From: Epichloe hybrida
Taxonomy: Eukaryota; Ascomycota; Sordariomycetes; Hypocreales; Clavicipitaceae
Direction: 5' to 3'
DNA length: 64,000 bases
Assembly: GCA_019022495.1 (NCBI GenBank)
Contig: JAFEKR010000004.1
Coordinates: 2,728,001-2,792,000 of the forward strand
Made by a program: the position numbers and the translations under genes. The notes beneath the pieces were generated by a model, which made no database searches, was not told where the DNA came from, and saw only the letters and a program-made list of their open reading frames with translations. This document shows, piece after piece, positions 50,170 to 63,600 of the stretch (positions are counted from its first letter, which is position 1; every line of letters begins with the position of its first letter).

Positions 50170-51155
50170 AGCTGCTAGTACGACCAGGACGCGAATGAGA
50201 AGATTCTAACCTCGGATGAGCCTCCGTGGCGAATAATGGCACAATGAATCACAATTATGAAAGAGCGTCCAAAGTAGACGGAAGTATAATACCAGAGTTA
50301 CGAAGCGCGAATGTGATATATGCCTATTTTTCAATGTCCATTTATATAAATATATCAAGGACTCCACACCTCTATAATGTCGCAGTTTCGGCCCTGCCGG
50401 TATGTGGATAGTTACGTTTTCTCACTAACGCCGTCTATCTAAGAATTCCAGGCTGGCTGGCCACTCGCATGAGCTGAAACCCGAAAGAGGAGATGACCAA
50501 GGGTCAGGACGATTGCCTAGGCTGGCTAACACCGCTACAGGGTCCGGATCCCCGGGAAAGAAAAACTAGGACGACTTCCCTTTTCGGCCCCGGTTTCAGC
50601 TGACGGTAAGACTGGGTGAGATACCCACTAGAACAGTCGAACCGTCAGACAAATTGTTTCCGAGATGCCCCACACACCCGGGTGCAACTATTAGACCGCG
50701 AAGCTAGGGTTTAATATGACTACCTCTATTAAGTTATCCGACCCTGTAAGAGGGTGCAAACTATAGCTCAAATACCTAAGTACCTTTACTATAAGTAAGG
50801 TACTAATATAGTACTAAAATATACTATATAGTTATAGAGATTATAGAAAATAACTAGCTAAGGGTTAACTCCTATCTTAGCTAGTTAAGTAATAAGACTA
50901 TTATATAGTAAGATTAATTATACCCTTATAAGTATAATATACCCCCCTAAGGAACCTTATTTAAGGTTCCCTATAATAAATCTAAATTAATAATATTAAT
51001 TAAATTAATCTTATAATATTTAAATTAATTTTATAGTGTAAAAAGTAATTAATTAGTTATAATCTTATCTAATTTAAGGTTATTATATAATACCTATTCT
51101 TTAAGTTCTTTACTAAGTATACTAGAGGGTAGTTATATAAGCCCTAATACCTTAT
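50170..51155. other. Upstream region of the NRPS-like gene and transition to repeat block 2
   Basis: The first ~530 bp have normal composition and should include the promoter of the NRPS-like gene. A nested hairpin lies at 50600-50648. From about 50700 the DNA turns TA-rich. I could not assign 50700-51155 to an element; a short inverted repeat around AAGGAACCTTA/TAAGGTTCC lies near 50950. No gene was found. Confidence 0.5.
50600..50648. repeat. Nested hairpin
   Basis: The outer arms CTGACGGT (50600-50607) and ACCGTCAG (50641-50648) are perfect complements. Inside are GACTG/CAGTC and TGGGT/ACCCA pairs, which share two bases and so are alternatives or a slipped stem. Confidence 0.75.
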
Positions 51156-51357
51156 TGTGAGGCCTTACTTATAACACTAGCGCGCTAGCGCACTACTAGG
51201 CAGGCGCACTATGCCCTAGGGCTAGGTCTATATAATACTAGTAAGTTACTAGCTATAAGTTAGTAACTTATATATATAATATACTTAGACTTAGTAAGCT
51301 TTAGTTAATATATAAATACCCCTATACCTCTTACCTAGCTATCCCTTTATTTTTATA
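51156..51357 (+). repeat. Family-1 LTR (5' LTR of E3)
   Basis: 202 bp, starting TGTGAGGCC. It carries the CTAGCGCGCTAG palindrome and keeps GC at its left, outer edge. Confidence 0.85.
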
Positions 51358-52980
51358 ATTCTAAAGCTTCTCTTACTAGTTACCTAAGAGTAATATAAGG
51401 GGGAAAATAACCTAATTTACTAAAACTATACTATATATTACTTAGGATTAGCTAGATAATAGTAATACTATAGCTAGGAATATACTATATTTTATAACCT
51501 TATTTAAAGCTATACCCTTTACTATAGTAGTAAAAGAGATAGTAGTTAAGAAGTAAATTACTTAGCTTAAGTAACTTAAGAAACTATAGAATTAAGAAAA
51601 GAAGCTTACTAACTTAATATAATCTTATAAAAAACTAGTAAAAAGAGGCTAAAAGAATAGTTTATTCTTAAGCCTTAGTAGCTAAGAAGTTAAGGTTTAA
51701 AATATTATAAAACTTTAATACCTTATAAACCTATAGAAGTATAAGATATAGCTTAATAACCTTAACTATACCTTTAAGGGGGTAAAGAAAAAGTATTACT
51801 AAAATAACTAAAAGATTCTCTTTATACTTAACTATATATATATAAACTATTAGGCTAGATAGGACTAATATATTAAAGAATAACTAGCTAATAGTTAGGA
51901 TTATCCTAAGGATAACTAGGATAAGTTTTAAGACTAGACCCTTATACTACTTTAAGACTTTATAAGTTATAATATAAAAATAGCTATATAGCTAGAAAAT
52001 ATAAAGTAAAAGAAGGGCTAGAGTCTTATTAAGTTTAGTATTTACTTAGATTTACTAGAGAAATACCTAGAATAAGCTCTAGAAAAAAACTATACTCTTA
52101 TATTCTTTATAAAATTACTTCCTAACTTATAAGATTATATTAACTTATATATAAATATTACTAGTTTAATATAAGAAAATATTATATAACTTACCTAGTA
52201 ATTCTAGGAGGTAATATTAAAGAATAAGTAAAAGCTAAATAATTTAGAAAAGAAAAGGCTATATAAGGTAGCTTAATACTAAAGATATAACTCCTTATAA
52301 AGGTATTAGCTAAATAAGAACTAAAGAGATAAGAATAAGGATAAGGAAAAGACCCTAGTTACTTACCTAAATAATAATAAACTATAAGGAAGAAAATAGT
52401 ATTATAACTATAGTAATATAGAGTATTTCTTCTATAATTATAATAAGCTAAGAAAAGACTAATAAGAAGGTTAGGAAAACTCCTAAAGGTAAAAGTAAAA
52501 GCCCTTACCTTTACCTTAGATATTAGGGTACTAGTAAAATACTAATTCTATATACTAGTTATTATTTATAAGTATAAAGATATTAAAATAGTAGTAAATC
52601 TTAATAGTTATACTAAGATTAATATTATAAGTACTTAATTTATATAGACTTATAAGCTTAATTAGGCTAAGGCTATAGCACTTATCTTAAAGATAGTAAG
52701 GGCTTTAATAATTCCCTAATATAGTATCTATAAGGTACTTATTTTAATTAAAGATTTATAAAGTAAAAAGAAAAACCTTAAGTTACTATATATAACTATT
52801 AATAAGAACCTAAGAGTAAAGGGAAGCCCTATATTAATTAGAATATATATACTTATAGAAGAATATATATATCTTTACTTATACTTATAAGAATAGTAGT
52901 TTAAAAAGAGAAAGGTAGCCTTTTTACTACTAACTCCTTATAAGTTTATAAAGGTAATATATAATAAGATAATTATATAT
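51156..52980 (+). mobile_element. Ty3/Gypsy chromovirus family 1, copy E3, 5' part only
   Basis: A 202-bp LTR at 51156-51357 is followed by gag and the start of pol, aligning with E1 and E2 on the opposite strand. The gag zinc-knuckle remnant lies at about 52395-52450. The element stops at 52980, where G2-B begins. The sequence right of G2-B does not continue E3, so the rest was lost or lies elsewhere. RIP stops occur throughout. Confidence 0.82.
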
Positions 52981-53247
52981 TATCAGGAGCACGGAGGCCA
53001 AGGGGCCATGGACGGGACAGTCATATATTAGAGCCCTTAGATAAGCCTTAGGTTCTGCGAATAACTAAGTAGCTATAAGATAGCTACATGCATATAGTAA
53101 GGTATTTAGATAAGGACTGCCTATAAGAGATATAGAAGGTTAGAGTTTAAGACCTTTATATACTTACCCCTAAGTAGTAGCTCTCTAGCTATAACTAAGA
53201 ACCTTAGCCTTTACTTTATTTATATCTCCTTATATATAGTTATAATA
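52981..53247 (+). repeat. Family-2 LTR (5' LTR of G2-B)
   Basis: 267 bp, starting TATCAGGAGCACGGAGG. The outer ~60 bp are almost unmutated; the inner edge ends in a RIP-altered AGTTATAATA. Confidence 0.88.
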
Positions 53248-56200
53248 AGTTAAACTCTTAAACCCTTTAGGGAAAACAAACTATTAGCTAGATTTAAATA
53301 TAAAGAAACCATAGAATATCTACCTAAAATATACCTATACTACCTAGTAAGGAAGCCTTAACTCTATAGCGCCTAGGTAGTAACTAGAATACCCTAACTA
53401 TAGAATATAAGAGGGTATAGTAAATACCACCTAACTAATATAGTAACGCTAAATCTAGTAATAATAACAATCTAAATAAGCTATAAAGGTAATATAAGGT
53501 TATATAAGCTAAGCTATAAAATACCTATATAAGAAAGGAGATCTTAGATATAAAAGCATAGCTTAAGGAAATAGAAGCAAACCTATAATTAGCTAGTTTA
53601 GGTAAAGGACTTATAATTACCTCTTAGATAAATACATAGAGAATTCCCTTATTCCTAGATTTCCTACCTAATACTAAGTTTATAGTAAATATATACCTAT
53701 AAAGCTTTATTAAGATATAGTATAAGGTGCCTATATATAAAGGTAATACTTATAAGAATTTATAGGCATACCTAGTAAATTTAAATATACTATTTAAGCT
53801 AGACCTAAGAACCTTTTAGGATAATAAAACAAAGGTAGTATATACTAGTAGCTACTTAGCTAATAATATAAAGCAATAGTAAATACATTATATAATAGTA
53901 AATAGGTTAGTTAACTACTTAGCTTATACCTAGGATAGATTTATATCCTAGCTAAACACTAAAGTAATAGATAAAGATATATAGTGCTTAGAAGCTACTA
54001 GGATACTACTAAACCTTAGGTAAAAAAGTAATTAGTCTTTTTAATCTTTCCTAAGACTTTAGATAAAGGTAAAAGCAGAATTACCTAACTAAATCCCTAT
54101 ATACTTAAGAATAGTAATTTTTCTAAATAGCTTAAATAACACTATAAGGAAGCATATAATTAGCTAAGAGTTCCTAATATCTTAGAGTTACTTATAGGGT
54201 TAAGGAAAAAAGGCTAAAGTTATAATAATATCTATATTAAGTAATTATAATAGAAACTATAATAAAAAGGGTAGGAGTAATAAGAGATAATACTCTAGCT
54301 CCCCTATAAATAACTTATAGTAAAGCTTATAGTAACTTAGCATAGGCTAGAGACTATTTAAGTGCTATAAATATAGTAGCCCTAGATATAGTGTAAATAA
54401 ATATAACATAGTAAACTACTTAATTTATAAAAGTAATAAGTATATTACTAAGAAGTATAAGAATAGTAGTAATAAAACCTTAGACCTAAATAAGATTCTA
54501 ATTAGTTTAGCTTAGGCCTAGGATAATAGTCTTATTATAAAAAAACCTATAGATAAGAGAATAAGAATATAGGTGTCCTTATAGTAAGATAATCACTAGT
54601 TAGTAATACTAGCGCTATTTAATATAGGCGCGGAATATTTAATAATCCACCCTAAATTATTATTAAAATAGGATTAGAAAAACATAAAAAAAACGGAGAT
54701 AACACTAGAAAGCGTAAGTAAGAATAAGATCCTATACTAGGGAATCTTACACAGACTAGTTAAGGTAAAAGATAGCATAGGCTATATAAAGGTTTACTAA
54801 GTTAGTTACTATATTACTAATATAGGAGAGGGAATGCTCCTAGGGATAGACTAGACCCTAGGGTATAAACCTATAGTAATAGAAAAAGATACTAATAAAA
54901 ATTTATTAATAAGTAATATAGTAAGTAATAACTTAAGTTATAGCGTAGTTATAGTAATAGTAGTAAAACATACCTATATGTTAAAGAAGAAAAAACTAAG
55001 AAATATAATAGTACTCTAGGTAATGTTTTACAAAGAATTAGCAGCGTCTATATAAGAGATAAATAGTAACACACCCCTATAGTAAATTCTAAAAGAGTAC
55101 GCGGAATTCATAGATATGTTTTTAAAGGAGCTAGCTAGTAAGCTCCTAGAATTAGGTGGTTACACTTATATAATTAAATTAGAAGAGGGAAAACAACTAC
55201 CCTAGGGACCTATATATAACCTAGCTAAAAAAGAGCTAGAAGTGCTTAGGGAGTACCTAGTAAGTGCGTAGGAGAAAGGGTAAATTAGAAGATTAATAAG
55301 CCTAGTAAGAGCCCTGATTTTATTTGTTCTAAAAAAATCAGGGAAATTAAGGCTTTATATAGATTATAGGGGCCTTAATAGGATTACTATTAAAAATAAG
55401 GCCCCTTTACTACTAATCTCTAAAATCCTTAATTAATTAGTAAGTATAAAGATTTTCACATTACTAGATCTTTAAGAGGCATACTACTAGCTACATATCC
55501 GTAAGGGTAATAAGTAAAAGATAGTATTCTATTGCTACTATAGGCACTTTAAATATCTTATAATGCTATTTAGGTTAGTAAATACACTAGCTACTTTTCA
55601 GGAATATATTAATAATGCTCTTAAAGGGCTTGTAAATAAATTCTATATTATCTACCTTAATAACACCCTAATATATAGTAGTAACCCTATAAGACACACA
55701 GAGTATGTTAAAAGGGTGCTAGAGTAACTTTAGGACGCAGACCTTTATATTAACCTTAAAAAGTGCTAATTTTTAGTTATAAAGGCAAAGTTCCTAGGTT
55801 TTATTATATCTAAGAAGGGCATTAAGATAGAACTATTATAGGTTAAAGCTATTATAACCTAGCTAATACCTAGCAGCATATTTAATATTTAATTATTCCT
55901 TAGGTTTACAGGTTTTTACTAATGCTTTATAAAATAGTATAGTAAGGTAGTAGTCCTACTAATAAACTATCTAAAAGGGTTTTAACTAGCAGAGTTTAAG
56001 CTAGAGCCTAGTAAACTTATAGTATTTAGAGAACTCTAAAAGAAGTTCTAGGAGGCACTAATCTTAGTGCACTTTAACTTACTTTATTTACTAAGAGTAA
56101 AGATAGATGTATCTAGTTATATAATTAGAGCTATACTTATAATATTAGTGCTAGGTAGCTAGCACCTAGTAGCGTATTTTTTAAGGAAGTTAACTAATAT

Positions 56201-59200
56201 TAAACTTTACTACTTAACCCTAGACGCTAAGTTATTAGTAATCTAAGAGGCGTTTTAAGCCTAGAGATATTACCTTATATATTTAACTTATTAGATTATA
56301 GTTATTATGGACTATCTAAATTATAAATACCTAGCTATAAAGCTAAAGCTATCTAGCAGGTAGGTAATAGTATTAGATAAGCTCTATCTATTTAATTTTA
56401 GGATTAAATATTATGTAAGTAAGCTAAACCCTACTAATACCCTGTTAAGAAGAGTAAATTATATTAGTAAGGAGCATAAGGTAAAGGCTATGTCCTCGTA
56501 GCTACCTAACTTCTTAGCTAAGTTTTTAAATACTAAGTAACAAGGGCGCTATATATATAATAGTGTAGTTATAAGCCCTAAGGTTATATTACTTAGTGTA
56601 GTTAATGGTTTGTTATAAGAATGCTATAAGGGCTATTTAAGCCTCTAGGGTTTTAAGAAGATATAACTTTATTATATTATTAAGAAACCTAATAGTCCTA
56701 CAAAGCCTATAAGTAGTACGCTAACTAGGTCTGCTTATTATAAGTAGTAAGGTTATGCCTTATCTATGTTTTCTAATATTTCTATAAGTTTAGTAAGCCT
56801 ATAAGTTAGGAGTCTAGCTAGGTTAGTAGTTAGTAAGTAATATAAGCGCCCCCTTAAAACGCTACTTAGCTATAATTTATCTATAAGTCTAAAAGCATAC
56901 TATAAGCTAGCTACTTATAGTAGTATTATAGTAAGAATATAAGTAGTCTAGTAAACCTTTTCTAAGTTTATATATAATACATATCCTATATATGTAAAAT
57001 TAAAGACTCTAATTTAAGTTATATTATTTTAAGTATAGTAAGGTAATAACTTTACTATAGGTTTTAGGAAGCTGCTTAAGAGTAGTGACCTTAAAGCGTT
57101 ATAGATATAGTCTATTAGGCCCTCTAAGCTATTAATATTTTAAAATAGAGTTTTTGTTCTAGTAAGTATAAGAAAGGAAATTTTATTACTTACTTATAAT
57201 AACCTAGTAGTAAGCTACTAGGGAGTTAGCAGGACCCTCTATTAGATTATAAGTTAGTATTCCTAGCTAATAATAAAGAAAGATACTAAGTTATATATGC
57301 GAACTTGTGTAAGCTATTAGACTTTAAAGCTAAGGCACTATAAACCTTATAGTAAGCTAGCTATGCTACTAGTGCCTAATTAGCCTTTTTAAGAATTATT
57401 AATGGATTTTATTACGAGGCTACTACTTGTAAAAGATATAAATTAGACTTATAATATAATCTTAGTTATTATAAACTATTTTATAAAATATAGTATCTAT
57501 ATCCCTATTTTAATATGGATAACTAGTAATAGGTTAGCTACTGTATTCCTAGAGTATGTTTTTAGGGATTATAGTGCCCTAGAAGGCATTATTATAAACT
57601 ATAGTTTAACTTTCACTAGTAGGTTTTAGATAACCTTTTACTATCTTATTATAACTAAGTAGTAACTAAGCACTATATTTTACTTATAAATAGATAGTTA
57701 GATAGAATATTTAAACTAAGTTTTAAAGTATTATTTAAGAGCCTTTACTTGCTTTAATTAGACTAATTAGGCTAATAATCTTTTAATAGCATAGTTTACG
57801 TATAATATAAGTGTCTATTTAACTCATGACTACACCCTAGCTAAGGCGCTATAAGGCTATAACCCTAGGGGACTACAGCAAGTGGTTACAAATATCCCTA
57901 TAGTAAATAACTAGGTAGAGACTTATACTACCACACTAAGAGATAGATATATAGTAATTAAGTAGCTTTTAAGTAACTTATAGGCCTAGTATATAAAATA
58001 CTATAATAAGAAGCAGACCCTAATAAAGTTTAGAGTAAGTAACTATATTTTATTATTTATAAAGAATATTAACTTATAGTAACCTAGTAGGAAGCTAAGT
58101 ATAAAGTACCTAGGCCCTTATAAAATTAAAAAAGTAATTAGAACTTATAGTTTAGTATACTAACTAAAGCTACTACTTAGTATATAACTATATAATATTT
58201 TTAATATTACTAATCTTAAACTGTTTATAAGGGATCTAACTAATATAGAAGATACGTCCTTACTATAAGAGAATATTACGAATAATAAGTAGGAGTTTAA
58301 AGTTAAAAGAATTATATTATATTATTATAATAGGAGACGTTAGAAATACCTAGTTAAATAGAAGGGCTATAATACTTTAGAGAACTCTTAGGTAAAGAAA
58401 AGAGATTTTATTATAATAGATATTATTAAGGATTATAAGTGGTAACTAAGTAGCTAGTTTACGGATATAAAGTTATATTTAGTAAAGTTTAGATAATAGT
58501 AGTAATATATAAAAAAAAATCTTGATAAATTCTTAGAAACCTAACTTATAGCTACTTTACACTAATTATTCTATTAATATGTTGCTTGCCTAGCCCCTAG
58601 TATTCTTACCTATGCTAATAAGGGCAGAGGATTTATTCTTATTATTAGAGGAATTCCCCTCCCTATATATATATATATAAAGCTTACTAGGGAGGTCTAG
58701 TAGCCTAATATAAGTAGGAAGCGTAAATATATTAGTAGTAAGCTACTAGTAAGTTAGTAAAGCTATAAACTAAAGCGTAAAAATATATATAAATAAAAGG
58801 TTTTATATAATAAAACGTAAGCTATTAGAAATATTAATCTAGACTTCTAGATTAATAGTATTATTAAGTAGTAATATAGTAACTTATTTATTAGTATTAG
58901 CCTTATATATAACTTTTACTATAAGTTATGCTTACCTTACCTAACTATACTTATTAGTATTTTTAGTAGTTAGGAGTATATTATAAAGTTTATATTTTAT
59001 ATATATTAGACACTAGTAGTATATTAGTAGTAACTAAGTTATAAAAATAAGAGATATATATATTATTAAGAAAGTATAGATTATCTTTAAGATTACTATA
59101 AGTATTAATATGCTTAAAGAGTATATAGTATAACTAAGTAAACTAAGTAAAATACTAGTAGTATATTAGTATATATATTAGTAGTAAGAAAAAGAGAATA

Positions 59201-60373
59201 AACCCTAGTGTAGTCCTTATTATTATATATATAATAGGTGTATTTTATTAAGTTATCTATATAAGTTAGGAGTAATATATAGTAAGATAGTAGTAAAGTT
59301 ATACTTAGAGAATTAGTATATTAGGTTAGGATAGATTTGCCCTTAATAATATATTATAGCTCTATGCTATTACTATCTTTAGGTATAATAGCTTATATTA
59401 TAACTTACTATACGTAGTAAATATAAGAAATCTTTATTTTACTAGCACTACTAGCTATAAGTTAGTAAGGTAAGCACTAGGAGGTAGAGATATTATACTT
59501 ATATGAAGATTTTTAAAGCTATATGCTTCTTACTAAGAGACTTTAAAGGAGATATTAAGGAATTCTTCTTACTAAAAGGAGGTAATAGTAGTAAAGTAAT
59601 AGCTTATATTAAAGATATTATTAACTACTAGTAAGTTAGTAGTAATATACTATAAGAAACTTATAAGTAAAAGATAAGTAACTAATCTTTTAGTATTTAA
59701 GAGAATTCAGGTGTTTTAAATAAGGGTAAATATAAATAATAAAGTAATACTATAGGATATTAGTAATTACTATAAGAGAAGCTATAAAACTACTAGCTTA
59801 TAGGTAAGGGTAACTTATAATACTAAGGGAGAATATAAAGGGAAGAAAAGTATATAAAAGTAAGGGAAAGTAAGCCTCTTTTATATTAGCCCTAGACCCC
59901 TAAGTAATTTATATGCTATATATAGCTAATCTAGGAATTATAATATTTATAGTTATAGCTACTACTAGTAAATACACACACTAGCTATAAACTCCTAGTG
60001 AGATTAATATAACATCCCTAATATTAGATAAGAAGTTATTTATTTTAAATAGCATGTGTTACCTTATTTATTTAACCTAATTATAAAATTTAATATAGGT
60101 AGCCTATCCACTTAGTGCTAATAACTTACTAGATAGAGGCATACACATTAGAGGTAATAAAGCAATAAGTATATAGCTATTTATAATCTAGAGGTTATAA
60201 GGGGGATTACCTAGGACCTTGTAATGTCTATCTTATTATTTAAAGTAAATATAATACTATACACTAATAGTACAGCTAGTAATATAGGTATTACTATAGG
60301 TTATATATAGTATATACACACTAGCTAAGTAGCTCTTTTTAATTAAGAATAATTATATATTAAGGGGGTAGTA

Positions 60374-60640
60374 TATTAGGAGCATAGAGGCTAAGGGGCT
60401 ATGGATAGGATAGTTATATATTAGAGCCCTTAGATAAGCCTTAGGTTCCGTGAATAACTAAGTAGCTATAAGATAGCTATGTGTACGTAGTAAGGTATTT
60501 AGATAAGGACTACCTATAAGAGATATAGGAGGTTAGAGTTTAAGACCTTTATACACCTACCCCTAAGTAGTAGCTCTCTAGCTACGACTAAGAACCTTAG
60601 CCTTCACTCTGTTTATATCTCCCTGTACATAGTCATGATA
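60374..60640 (+). repeat. Family-2 LTR (3' LTR of G2-B)
   Basis: 267 bp. The outer (right) end, CTCCCTGTACATAGTCATGA, keeps GC, while the inner end is mutated. It follows a purine tract (AAGGGGGTAGTA). Confidence 0.88.
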
Positions 60641-63600
60641 TATCCACGCTTCCTACTTATATTAGGCTACTAGACCTCCTTAGTAAGCTTTATATATATA
60701 TATATAAGAAGGGGGATTTCTCTAATAATAAGGATAAATCCTCTGCCCCTATTAGCATAGGTAAGAATACTAGGGGCTAGGCAAGTAATATGTTAATAGA
60801 ATAATTAGTGTAAAGTAGCTATAAGTTAGGTTTCTAAGAATTTATGTAGATTTTTTTTTTATATATTACTACTATTATCTAAACTTTACTAAATATAACT
60901 CTATATTCGCAAACTAGCTACTTCGTTACTACTTATAATCCTTAATAATATCTATTATAATAAAATCTCTTTTCTTTACCTAAGAGTTCTCTAAAGTATT
61001 ATAGCCCTTCTATTTAACTAGGTATTTCTAATATCTCCTATTATAATAATACAATATAATTCTTTTAACTTTAAACTCCTACTCATTTATAACATTCTCT
61101 TATAGCAAGAACATATCTTCTACGTTAGTTAAATCCCTTATAAATAGTTTAAGATTAGTAATATTAAAAACATTATATAGTTACGTACTAGGTAGTAGCT
61201 TTAGTTAGTATACTAAACTATAAGTCCTAATTACCTTTTTAATTTTATAAGGGCCTAGGTACTTTATACTTAGCTTCCTACTAGGTTACTATAAGTTAAT
61301 ATTCTTTATAAATAATAAAACATAGTTACCTACTCTAAACTTCATTAGGGTCCGCTTCTTATTATAGTAGCATAAGTCTCTACCTAGTCGTTCACTATAG
61401 GGATATCTATAACTACTTACTATAGTCCCCTAGGGTTATAGCCTCGCAGCGCCTTAGCTAGGGTATAGTTATAAGTTAAATAGACGCTCGTGTTATACAC
61501 AAACTATACTATTAAAAGATTATTAGCCTAATTAGTCTAATTAAAGTAAGTAAAGGCTCTTAAATAATACTCTAAAACTTAGTTTAAATGTTTTATTTAA
61601 CTATCTATTTATAAGTAAAATATAGTGCTTAGTCACTACTTAGTTATAATAAGATAGTAAAAGGTTATTTAAAACTCACTAGTAAAAGTCAAACTATAGT
61701 TTATAATAATACCTTCTAGGGCACTATAATCCCTAAAAATATACTCTAGGAATATAGTAGCTAACCTATTGCTAGTTATTTGTGTTAAAATAGGGATATA
61801 AATACTATATTTTATAAAATAGTCTATAATAACTAAGATTATATTATAGGTCTAATTTGCGTCTTTTATAGGTGGTAGCCCTATAACAAAATCTATTAAT
61901 AATTCTTAAAAAGGCTAGTTAGGCACTAGTAGTATAGCTAGCTTACTATAAGGTTTATAGTACCTTAGCTTTAAAGTCTAATAGCTTATATAAGTTTATA
62001 TATATAACTTAGTATCTTTTTTTATTATTAGCTAGTAATACTAACTTATAATCTAATAAAGGGTCTTACTAACTCCCTAGTAGCTTACTACTAGGTTATT
62101 ATAAGTAAGTAGTAAAATTTCCTTTCTTATACTTACTAGAATAAAAACTTTATTTTAAAATATTAATAGCTTAGAGGGCCTAATAGACTATATTTATAAT
62201 ACTTTAAGGTTACTACTCTTAAGTAGCTTCCTATAACCTATAGTAAAGTTATTATCTTACTATACTTAAAATAATATAACTTAAATTAGAGTCTTTAATT
62301 CTATATATATAGGATATATATTACATGTAAACTTAGAAGAGATTTGCTAGACTACTTATATTCTTACTATAATACTACTATAAGTAACTAGCTTATAGTA
62401 TGCTTTTAGACTTATAAATAAATTATAGCTAAGCGGTGTTTTAAGGGGGTGCCTATACTACTTACTAATTACTAACCTAGCTAGACTCCTAACCTATAGG
62501 CTTACTAGACTTATAGAAACATTAATAAATATAAATAAGGCATAACCTTACTACTTATAATTAGCAGACCTAGTTAGCGTACTACTTATAGGCTTTATAA
62601 GACTATTAGGTTTCTTAATAATATAATTAAGTTATATTTTCTTAAAACCCTAGAGGCTAGTGTAGCCCTTATAGTGTTCTTATAACAAACTATTAGCTAC
62701 ACTAAGTAACATAATCTTAGGACCTATAACTATACTATTACTTATGTAGTATCCCTACCACTTAGTATCTATAAACTTAGATAAGAAGCTAGGTAGCTAT
62801 AAGGACATAGCCTCTGCCTTATGCTTCTTACTAATATAATTTACTTTTCTTAACAGGGCATTAGTAGGATTTAGCTTACCTATATAATATTTAATCCTAA
62901 AATTAAACAGATAAAGCTTATCTAACGCTATTACCTACCTACTAGTTAGCTTTAGCTTTATAGCTAAGTACTTATAATTTAAATAGTCTATTATAACTAT
63001 AATCTAATAAGTTAAATACATAAGGTAATATCTCTAGGCTTAAAACGCCTCTTAGATTACTAATAACTTAGTGTCTAGGGTTAAGTAATAAAGTTTAATA
63101 TTAGTTAACTTCCTTAAAAAATACACCACTAGGTACTAGCTCCCTAGCACTAATATTATAAGTATGGCTCTAATTATATAACTAGATATATTTATCTTTA
63201 CTCTTAGTGAATAAAGTAAGTTAAAGTACACTAAAATTAGTGCCTCCTAGAACTTCTTCTAGAGTTCTCTAAACACTATAAGTTTACTAGGCTCTAGCTT
63301 AAACTCTACTAGTTAAATACCTTTTAGATAGTTTATTAGTAAGACTATTACCTTACTATATTATTTTATAAAGTATTAGTAAAACCTTATAAACCTAAGG
63401 AATAATTAAATATTAAACACACCACTAGGTATTAGCTAGGTTATAATAGCTTTAACCTATAATAGTTCTATCTTAATACCCTTCTTAGATATAATAAAAC
63501 CTAGGAACTTTACCTTTATAACTAAAAATTAGTACTTTTTAAGGTTAATATAAAGGTTTGCGTCCTAAAGTCACTCTAGCACCCTTTTAACATACTTTAT

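Larger units (their letters stand above)
52981..60640 (+). mobile_element. Ty3/Gypsy chromovirus family 2, copy G2-B, both LTRs
   Basis: This 7,660-bp element has 267-bp LTRs at 52981-53247 and 60374-60640. In plus-strand frames that allow RIP stops I read the following: a gag zinc-knuckle remnant (KCYKYSSPRYS, near 54360); a protease with its active-site Asp lost (LFNIGAEY, near 54612); RT (about 55310-55800) with YLNNTLIYSS in place of YLDD; integrase (about 57390-57850) with Asp kept in VIIDYF and lost in IIINYS; and a chromodomain remnant (KYLVK*KGYNTLE, about 58344). A purine tract precedes the 3' LTR. About 1.9 kb after the chromodomain is unassigned. The flanking 5-mers (TATAT and TATCC) do not match, so no target-site duplication is visible. 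Confidence 0.88.

Noticed and set aside
50510..50575. Possible tRNA-like T-arm (GGTCCGGATCC)
   Set aside because: The B-box does not match, and no acceptor or anticodon stem could be paired around it.
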